DNA from: Tepidisphaeraceae bacterium
GTDB lineage: Bacteria > Planctomycetota > Phycisphaerae > Tepidisphaerales > Tepidisphaeraceae
Direction: 5' to 3'
Assembly (NCBI GenBank): GCA_025450555.1
Contig: JANWHF010000131.1
Location: forward strand, 1 to 10,844
DNA length: 10,844 nt
In this document: in pieces, positions 5,654-10,844 of the stretch
Numbering within the stretch: position 1 is the stretch's first letter
Layout: each line of letters starts with the position of its first letter
Made by a program: the position numbers and the translations under genes
The notes under the pieces: model-generated
What the model was told of the DNA's origin: nothing
The model's database searches: none
The model's input: the letters and a program-made list of their open reading frames with translations, nothing else

Positions 5654-7678
5654 TTACGACCCGCTATCGCTTTCACTTTTGGCGGGCTGCCACTTCAATC
5701 GCGCGACGACGGCGTCGTACTTAAACCAGTCGCGGGAGAGCATTTCGACCTGGCCGTTGGTATCTTCGAGCCAGGCATGGAGCTTGTCGGCAAACAGCTC
5801 GGAATCGCTTGCGCCAAGGGAGACATCCGCCAGTTCCGCGACGAGTACCTTTTTCTCGGATGGCAGCTCAACCATGGCAACCGGATGCGGATTCTCGGGC
5901 GTGGCTTCTTCCACCAGCGCGCGGGCCTTGCCCATCAGTGTCTGCGTCGCCGCCTGGCCGGCGATGAAATTAGGAATGAAAGGCCGGCTCATTCGAAATT
6001 CGCCAGTGGAAACGATCGGCTTGTGATCGGCAATCGCCGCCGCGGCCAGCCCATTTTTCTTGGCCTCGTCCAGCAGCTCGCGGGCATGGGTTGTCGCCAT
6101 GTCATAGGCGGCTTTAACCTTCGCATCCTCCTGCACGCGAGCCACCGTCTCTTTCAAATCCGGGGCATGAGCCGGGGAAATCGCCGTGACGCGGAAGAGG
6201 TAGTCGTTCCTCGCTGAATCGAAAAGAACATCTGAAGGCTGGAACAACTGAAGCTTCGGAGCGGGCGGCTGCGCGGGAGCTGTTGTCGGCTCAGCCGCGG
6301 CTGCCTGCGTGGCATATTCCGCGAACGCCACTTCGTCGGCGTTGTGGGCCGCGCCAATGCCCGGCAGTTTCGCCAGGCTGCTGGAATCGCTCCACTGTGC
6401 GATCTGATGCACTTCTGGAAGCAGCTTGTATTGCTTTTGGATATCAGCGGCAACCGATTCCAAGTAAGCCAGAGAATCGTATGGCGCCGGTCCGGTGGTC
6501 GGCCTGGTTTCCGGAGAAGCAGACCGGGTCGTGGGATGATCCGCCGCATACGTCTTGTAATCGTCAGTCAGGCGAGTCCGAATCGCGGCGGTAATCGTAT
6601 CTGAAAGCTTGTCGGCCGCGGGGGCGAGGATCTTGTCGAGAATCTCCTTCCTTACTTCCGCAAAGGGGCGCGTCGTTGGCCCAGCCGGCTGCGTCGAAGC
6701 CACGGCAGGAAGCGTTGCCGGTTGGGTTGCCGCCTGCGTCGATGGCTGCGTTGTTGGCATCGGCGGCCCAAGCGCCTCGCGCGTGGCCGGCTGAGTTTCA
6801 GGCGGCGCGGGACGGATGAATTCCTCTTGGTGCTCCTGGTAATACATCCGCGCATCCACATCCCAGTCATACGCGGACTTCGTCGCGCGCACGGTGTCGA
6901 GAATCTGCTGTCTCGGCACGGTGAGGTATTGAACCTGCACGCGATCGGGCACTTCGTAACCAAAATCGAGCGGATTGCCCGCCGAGCGAGAGCCGGGCAC
7001 TGGCAATACATTCTTGTATTGGTCGAACTGCGCCTGCACCTGCTGTGTGGTCGGCGCCGGAACGGCCTTTTCAAATTCGCTGGTCGTGAATTCGACCATG
7101 TTCAGTCGAACCGATTGCCATTCCGGTGCGTTCGTGTGAAGAATCGCAGCCTCGCTGACCTTTACGCTGCTGGCCATCCTGTCGCGAAGTGCGCCGATCA
7201 GCATCACCCGCCGCACGGCCTCCTGCACCGCGATTGGATTGACGCCGACCTGCTTTGACTCAGGGAAATCATTGGCAACGATGGTATTGATCGTGTCATC
7301 GGAAACGATGATGCCCTGCTGCTCGGCTTCATGGGAAAGCAGGAAAAACAGATCCGGATGTTTATCGATCTGTCCTTCGAGCCCCTGCATGGTTTGTGCG
7401 CCAAATTGCTGCTGGGGGAAGCCGGCCAATGCCAGTCCCATCTCCATGTAGGCAAAATCGCGCCCGTGAGGAAGCCGGGTGGTGAGCAGTTCCCATTCGC
7501 TCTTTGCGTTGGAAAGCTGCCCTTCGTACACCGTTTGGCCCGCAAGCTTGCCGGCGGCTCTTCCGTTCGTGGAAAGAGCGCAGCTCTTAAACCCGGTCGG
7601 AACAATGAAGGCGACCATTAGGAAGACGCCAAAGAACACCAGGAATTTCTTTCCGTTGCGCTCAAAATATCGATACAT
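5654..7678 (-). CDS. Membrane-anchored SurA/PpiD-like periplasmic chaperone, no visible parvulin domain
   Basis: A 674-residue protein. A short basic N terminus and one hydrophobic segment (about 11-30) anchor it in the inner membrane with the bulk outside, as in PpiD. Residues about 42-170 look like a SurA-type N-terminal chaperone domain (GQTVYEGQL, then a helical part with QGIIVSDDTINTIVANDFPE). Around 244-290 is the PpiD-like DRVQVQYLTVP strand and the YYQEHQEEFIRP segment that normally leads into the parvulin PPIase domain. Instead a Thr/Gln/Pro/Ala linker follows (291-338). The C-terminal part (about 490-665) resembles the end of PpiD: LFRVTAISPAHAPDLKETVARVQEDAKV, and a final DWFKYDAVVARLKW. 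I see no parvulin signature, so catalytic isomerase activity is doubtful. It is the last gene of the HtrA cluster, which fits a role in folding or escorting exported proteins. No strong ribosome binding site is present; the ATG at 7678 fits the anchor. Confidence 0.8.
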   Translation of the reverse strand: MYRYFERNGKKFLVFFGVFLMVAFIVPTGFKSCALSTNGRAAGKLAGQTVYEGQLSNAKSEWELLTTRLPHGRDFAYMEMGLALAGFPQQQFGAQTMQGLEGQIDKHPDLFFLLSHEAEQQGIIVSDDTINTIVANDFPESKQVGVNPIAVQEAVRRVMLIGALRDRMASSVKVSEAAILHTNAPEWQSVRLNMVEFTTSEFEKAVPAPTTQQVQAQFDQYKNVLPVPGSRSAGNPLDFGYEVPDRVQVQYLTVPRQQILDTVRATKSAYDWDVDARMYYQEHQEEFIRPAPPETQPATREALGPPMPTTQPSTQAATQPATLPAVASTQPAGPTTRPFAEVRKEILDKILAPAADKLSDTITAAIRTRLTDDYKTYAADHPTTRSASPETRPTTGPAPYDSLAYLESVAADIQKQYKLLPEVHQIAQWSDSSSLAKLPGIGAAHNADEVAFAEYATQAAAAEPTTAPAQPPAPKLQLFQPSDVLFDSARNDYLFRVTAISPAHAPDLKETVARVQEDAKVKAAYDMATTHARELLDEAKKNGLAAAAIADHKPIVSTGEFRMSRPFIPNFIAGQAATQTLMGKARALVEEATPENPHPVAMVELPSEKKVLVAELADVSLGASDSELFADKLHAWLEDTNGQVEMLSRDWFKYDAVVARLKWQPAKSESDSGS
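6665..6808 (-). repeat. Thr-Gln-Pro-Ala low-complexity coding segment
   Basis: Inside the SurA/PpiD-like gene, residues about 291-338 repeat short TQPAT/TQPS/TTRP units. This is probably a flexible periplasmic linker, and similar segments recur in the same protein near 383-398 and 463-474. This composition appears characteristic of Phycisphaerae proteins, from memory rather than a search. Confidence 0.6.
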
Positions 7679-7714
7679 AGCTGAAGGATAAAGGGAAAAT
7701 GGTTGTTCGTCGAG

Positions 7715-7762
7715 CGATCGCGCTTTACGCGAGAGTCATTTGGTCCAGTAAAAACGCGATCG
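7715..7762. repeat. Inverted repeat CGATCGCG/CGCGATCG in the intergenic gap
   Basis: CGATCGCG at 7715-7722 is matched by its perfect complement at 7755-7762, separated by 32 nt, with inner TTTA/TAAA that can extend the stem with a bulge. It sits between the small TPR gene and the SurA/PpiD-like gene. It could be an operator, an mRNA-processing hairpin or a partial attenuator in the operon; no T run follows on the - strand. Confidence 0.35.
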
Positions 7763-7765
7763 TCT

Positions 7766-8101
7766 TCAACGAATCAACTCCGCAAGCATCTCCTGCATCG
7801 CCGGCGCGAGATCACGGCCCATGCCTTCTCCAACCTGCACTGCGCGGGCGATTCCTTCCTTCAGGACTGTTCGCGCTTCATCGTTGTTCCGAAGGCGAAT
7901 CAATACACCCGCCAGCACGTGATAGGTGGCGAGATGATCCGGCGCAGCGCGATGGGCGAATCGAAGATGCTCCGCCGCCTCCTGGAGCTCAGGCGCACTA
8001 TCGCCGGCAGCAGTCTCAGCGAGCTTCTTGCCCAGGGCAAAACGGCTCAGCGGATCGTTTACATCCAGCGCAACGAGCTTTCGCAGTTTTGCTAAATCCA
8101 T
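7766..8101 (-). CDS. Small TPR-like protein in the HtrA cluster
   Basis: A 111-residue, all-helical protein with two to three TPR-like units: LRKLVALDVNDPLSRFALGKKL; AAEHLRFAHRAAPDHLATYHVLAGVL with the AxxHxxAPDxxxxYxxLA pattern; and a degenerate last unit NDEARTVLKEGIARA. There is no signal peptide or membrane segment, so it is predicted to be cytoplasmic, unlike its neighbours. The ATG lies only 5 nt after the stop of the pseudoprotease gene, so the two are probably co-transcribed and translationally coupled. Such small TPR proteins usually serve as adaptors; the partner is unknown. Confidence 0.8.
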   Translation of the reverse strand: MDLAKLRKLVALDVNDPLSRFALGKKLAETAAGDSAPELQEAAEHLRFAHRAAPDHLATYHVLAGVLIRLRNNDEARTVLKEGIARAVQVGEGMGRDLAPAMQEMLAELIR

Positions 8102-8106
8102 GTGAA

Positions 8107-9489
8107 CTACTGCGGCGGCTCGATTCGGATTGTGTCTTCGCGATTCTGCCGTTGAACGACCAGCACGATCGGCTCGTGCGGGTGATCCTTTCGCAGGGCC
8201 TTGTAGCTCTTTTCAAATTCGCCGATGTCGGTGATGGGATTGTTGTTCATGCTGATGATGATGTCGCCCGGATGCAGTCCGCCGCTGGCGGCGTTACTTT
8301 GTGGCCGCTCGACATCGACGATCACGCCTTTGAAATCGTTGGGAAGCTTGCGCGCATAGGTGTCGGTGAAGACCAGCTCGCGAACCACGAATCCCAAGTC
8401 CTCGGCAAAATAGCGCTTCGCGGTGTTGGATCGCTTGGGTTGCTGGCCGAGCTTGATGGGGATGTCCACCAACGGCTTATCCTGCTCGCGGAGGACTGAC
8501 AGTGTCACGGTCTCCCCCGGCTTGTGTCGCAGGAGTCGCCGCCGGAAAATCTCCGGAAGCTCGGTTGCTTCGTCGCCGCGCTCGATCGGCTTGCCATCCA
8601 TCTTCACGACAATGTCATCCTGCTTTAGGCCCGCCTTGGCGGCAGGTGTATCAGGAATTACTGCGCCAATCTGAATCGCCGGCTTATCTTTCAATCCAAA
8701 TGCTTCCGAAACATCTTTGGTCAGGCCCGTCATGTCCGGCACGCCCATCCACGGCAGTTCAACCGGCTTTTCCGGTGACGGCGGATCTTCCAGCGTCAGC
8801 AAGAAGTCGTGCGCAGGAATGAAAAACTTCGGCGGGCTGGTGATCGCATTGAGCGATTCGTTGCGATCGTTCAGCAGAATGCTGGTAGTGAAGCGATAGC
8901 TGGTCATGCCAATCGCTTTGCCGTCGCTGTTGAAAACCGGCGAGCCCATCGCGGCAAGTCCGCCGCCCTGAACCAGCACGTGCGGCACATCGCCGCGCAA
9001 CTTGGCCGATACCGATGCTTCCATGAAATAGGATTTATAGGCCGCCACTTGGGGCAAAATGCCCACTGAGTAAACCGGATCGCCGACCTGTACCGGAATG
9101 TCTTCAAACTTGATCGGCTTCCAATGCTGTGGGGTCTTGGCCTTCACGAGGGCCATATCCGTGCGCTCATCGCGACCCTGAAAGATGGCCTCAATCTCGT
9201 CGGGGTCGCCTTTCTCATTGGGGACGATGATCTTGAAATCCTTCATCTGCGCATCGGGAATCTGCGGATTCACGATCGTGATCGGCAGCATGACCAGGTC
9301 ATCGCCGACCACAACGCCCGCGCCAATCAGCTCGCGGCGGCCCAGCTCACTGACCCAGGCGTACTGCACCGCCACCAGCGACGGCGTCACTTCCTGGTAC
9401 AGCTTACGGGCCGTCTCCGGCGATACGTTCGCCTGCGCCGCGGCTGCAATCAGCAGCAAAGGCAGAATCCAACCAATCACGCGTGTCAT
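8107..9489 (-). CDS. Secreted HtrA-like two-PDZ protein lacking catalytic His and Ser (pseudoprotease)
   Basis: A 460-residue protein with a cleavable signal peptide (1-20, hydrophobic LPLLLIAAAA then AQA before N21). Residues about 25-230 follow the trypsin-like HtrA fold: GAGVVVGDD matches the SGVIID strand of active HtrA, RTDMALVKAK the catalytic-Asp strand (D111), and NSDGKAIGM the strand after the active serine. The catalytic His position is Thr71 (LPITIV in place of TNxHVV). The serine loop reads GGLAAMGSP, with Met181 where GNSGGP has Ser. Two PDZ domains follow: about 245-347 (GAVIPDTPAAKAGLKQDDIVVKM) and 355-457 (GVIVDVERPQSNAASGGLHPGD). It lies 50 nt downstream of an intact HtrA gene. 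I infer a regulatory, scaffold or peptide-binding role without proteolysis. GGAG 5 nt before the ATG supports the start. Confidence 0.88.
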   Translation of the reverse strand: MTRVIGWILPLLLIAAAAQANVSPETARKLYQEVTPSLVAVQYAWVSELGRRELIGAGVVVGDDLVMLPITIVNPQIPDAQMKDFKIIVPNEKGDPDEIEAIFQGRDERTDMALVKAKTPQHWKPIKFEDIPVQVGDPVYSVGILPQVAAYKSYFMEASVSAKLRGDVPHVLVQGGGLAAMGSPVFNSDGKAIGMTSYRFTTSILLNDRNESLNAITSPPKFFIPAHDFLLTLEDPPSPEKPVELPWMGVPDMTGLTKDVSEAFGLKDKPAIQIGAVIPDTPAAKAGLKQDDIVVKMDGKPIERGDEATELPEIFRRRLLRHKPGETVTLSVLREQDKPLVDIPIKLGQQPKRSNTAKRYFAEDLGFVVRELVFTDTYARKLPNDFKGVIVDVERPQSNAASGGLHPGDIIISMNNNPITDIGEFEKSYKALRKDHPHEPIVLVVQRQNREDTIRIEPPQ

Positions 9490-9494
9490 GCATG

Positions 9495-9498
9495 CTCC
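9495..9498 (-). promoter_or_regulatory. Ribosome binding site of the pseudoprotease gene
   Basis: GGAG on the - strand ends 5 nt before the ATG at 9489-9487. An out-of-frame ATG at 9493-9491 lies within this spacer, but the signal peptide directly after 9489 decides the start. Confidence 0.6.
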
Positions 9499-9539
9499 AT
9501 GATGAGAATGTCGATCGCACTTTCGCAGATTCAGAGCTC

Positions 9540-10844
9540 TTATTCTTCGTCGTAACTGACTTTCAGCACCGACGCATGGCGTCCCTGGCCGCGCTGAACT
9601 TCGAGAACGACAACTTTATCCTTCTTCTTGATCGAAGCATCGTACAGCGCGCTAAACGAATCGAGATCGGTCACCGGCTTTCGATTGACCGATCGGATCA
9701 CGTCGCCACGATCGAGGCCCGCCTTCTCGGCCGGATAGCCGATGTTGAGCGTCGTCACCACGACGCCTTGCGTGTCGTCCAGGCGTGCTTCATTGGCGTA
9801 GGCGCGAGTCAGCTCGCGGACCGAAATGCCCCAAGATTTGAATTCCTTTTCTTCTCCGACCACGCCCTGAAGTTTCTCGGTTTTGGCTGTGAGGGTAATC
9901 GTCTTGCCGCCGCGCTTGAGGGTAAGGTTTACATCCGTTCCAATCGGCAAATCCGCGATCAGCTTTCGCGCCGCGGCAATTTCTTCAGGGAAGCGCACGT
10001 TGACCGGCTTCTCATTGACGTCCAGCAGAATGTCCTGCGATTTCACGCCCGCTTTCTCGGCCGGTGAATTGCGATCGACGCTGTTGACCAGAACGCCGCG
10101 GTTGATGTCGATGTTGTAGAAAGTTTCGAGATCCTGAAGCGGCTTAAAGTCGATGCCCAGATCGCTGCGATCGACCCGGCCTTTCTTTCCATCCTTGGCG
10201 GTGGTGAGGATGCGCGAGATGACTTCCTTGGCCACGTCGATGGGAATGGCGAAATTGAGGTTTTGCCCGCCGCCGCGCGTGTTGATGCCGATCACCTTGC
10301 CGGTCATGTCCACCAGCGGGCCACCGCTGTTGCCGGGGTTGATCGGCGTATCCATCTGAATCCAGTTATTGAAGGTGCCGGTCTCGTATTCATCGATGCG
10401 CATGCGCTCGGGATAAAACGTGCGCTCGTTATTTGAGACGATGCCGAGCGTCATCGTGCGCGCCAGGCCGAAAGGCGTTCCAATAGCCATGACGTCCTGC
10501 CCGACGATCAGGCCTTTGCTTTCGCCAAGCTCGGCATAGCGGAAATCAACCTTCTTTTTGCTGATTTCATCCATGTCCATCTGGACGACGGCCAGATCGG
10601 TCCAATGGTCATCGCCGACGAGCGTGCCATGCACGCGTTCTTTGCTGTAGAGGGTGACAAAAATTTCAGCGGCACGACCGGCGACGTGGAAATTGGTGAG
10701 AATGCGGCCTTTCTCATCGATGATCACGCCCGAACCGATGCCACGCTGAACGGTTCGCTTGCCTTCGGAATAGATTTCCTGGGCGACGTCGAGCCGCACC
10801 ACGGCAGGGAAAATTCGCTGGCTCACATCGACGACTGTGCGCGG
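9540..10844 (-). CDS. htrA: HtrA/Deg-family serine protease with two PDZ domains, 5' end outside the window
   Basis: The frame is open to the right edge (residues PRTVVDVSQRIFPAVV), so the GTG at 10826 is probably internal and the signal peptide is outside. Numbered from that GTG, the protease domain has an intact triad: His47 (LTNFHVAG), Asp77 (WTDLAVV) and Ser167 (NPGNSGGPLVD). The surrounding HtrA landmarks are GIGSGVIIDEKGRI, AIGTPFGL and the strand FAIPID. PDZ1 is about residues 221-315 (GVLVNSVDRNSPAEKAGVKSQD) and PDZ2 about 331-425 (GVVVTTLNIGYPAEKAGLDRGD), the DegP/DegQ layout. Such enzymes degrade or refold misfolded exported proteins, usually as trimers or larger cages. It heads the visible part of the - strand cluster, followed by a catalytically dead homologue, a TPR protein and a PpiD-like chaperone. 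Confidence 0.93.
   Translation of the reverse strand, partial: PRTVVDVSQRIFPAVVRLDVAQEIYSEGKRTVQRGIGSGVIIDEKGRILTNFHVAGRAAEIFVTLYSKERVHGTLVGDDHWTDLAVVQMDMDEISKKKVDFRYAELGESKGLIVGQDVMAIGTPFGLARTMTLGIVSNNERTFYPERMRIDEYETGTFNNWIQMDTPINPGNSGGPLVDMTGKVIGINTRGGGQNLNFAIPIDVAKEVISRILTTAKDGKKGRVDRSDLGIDFKPLQDLETFYNIDINRGVLVNSVDRNSPAEKAGVKSQDILLDVNEKPVNVRFPEEIAAARKLIADLPIGTDVNLTLKRGGKTITLTAKTEKLQGVVGEEKEFKSWGISVRELTRAYANEARLDDTQGVVVTTLNIGYPAEKAGLDRGDVIRSVNRKPVTDLDSFSALYDASIKKKDKVVVLEVQRGQGRHASVLKVSYDEE

Noticed and set aside
5564..6217. A 217-codon + strand frame near the tRNA
   Set aside because: It runs antisense into the 3' end of the SurA/PpiD-like gene and its translation is arginine-rich without domain features.
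7714..7721. GCGATCGC as the cyanobacterial HIP1 octamer
   Set aside because: It is a single copy here, and the protein content points to a planctomycete, not a cyanobacterium.

Overview
The window looks like the chromosome of a planctomycete, probably class Phycisphaerae. Three things point there: a surface protein with the LEPR-XLL N-terminal motif (MEPRVLLSA), Thr-Gln-Pro-Ala low-complexity linkers in an envelope protein, and a fairly high GC content with weak or missing Shine-Dalgarno sites at most genes. The class-level assignment is inference. No phage, transposase, CRISPR or toxin-antitoxin genes are visible.

Left half, + strand (1-5454). The 3' end of a TPR protein closes with a strong intrinsic terminator. 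Next comes a stand-alone LutA/LldE-type cysteine-rich (CCG domain) protein whose usual partners lutB and lutC are absent; a 32-codon ORF overlaps its stop. A 523-residue secreted LEPR-XLL protein follows, with SdrD-B-like, calcium-loop and CARDB-like domains. Then come a CDP-paratose/tyvelose-2-epimerase-like SDR enzyme, a large imperfect palindrome with a duplicated arm, a PAP2-family membrane phosphatase, and tRNA-Lys(CTT) with its own promoter and terminator.

Right half, - strand (10844-5654). Four genes run in one direction with short gaps (50, 5 and 87 nt): a two-PDZ HtrA serine protease with an intact catalytic triad (5' end outside the window), a second secreted two-PDZ HtrA homologue that has lost the catalytic His and Ser, a small TPR protein, and a membrane-anchored SurA/PpiD-like protein with no visible parvulin domain. 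Together they read as an envelope protein-quality-control operon that pairs an active protease with a pseudoprotease and a foldase-like chaperone. This is the most interesting system in the window. It converges on the tRNA gene, and the 5488-5653 gap between them holds only a possible minus-strand terminator.

Second-line observations are atypical catalytic motifs in two enzymes (PSGD instead of PSGH in the PAP2 protein, FGVSK instead of YxxxK in the SDR protein) and the palindromic element at 4526-4621, which may be a dispersed repeat.
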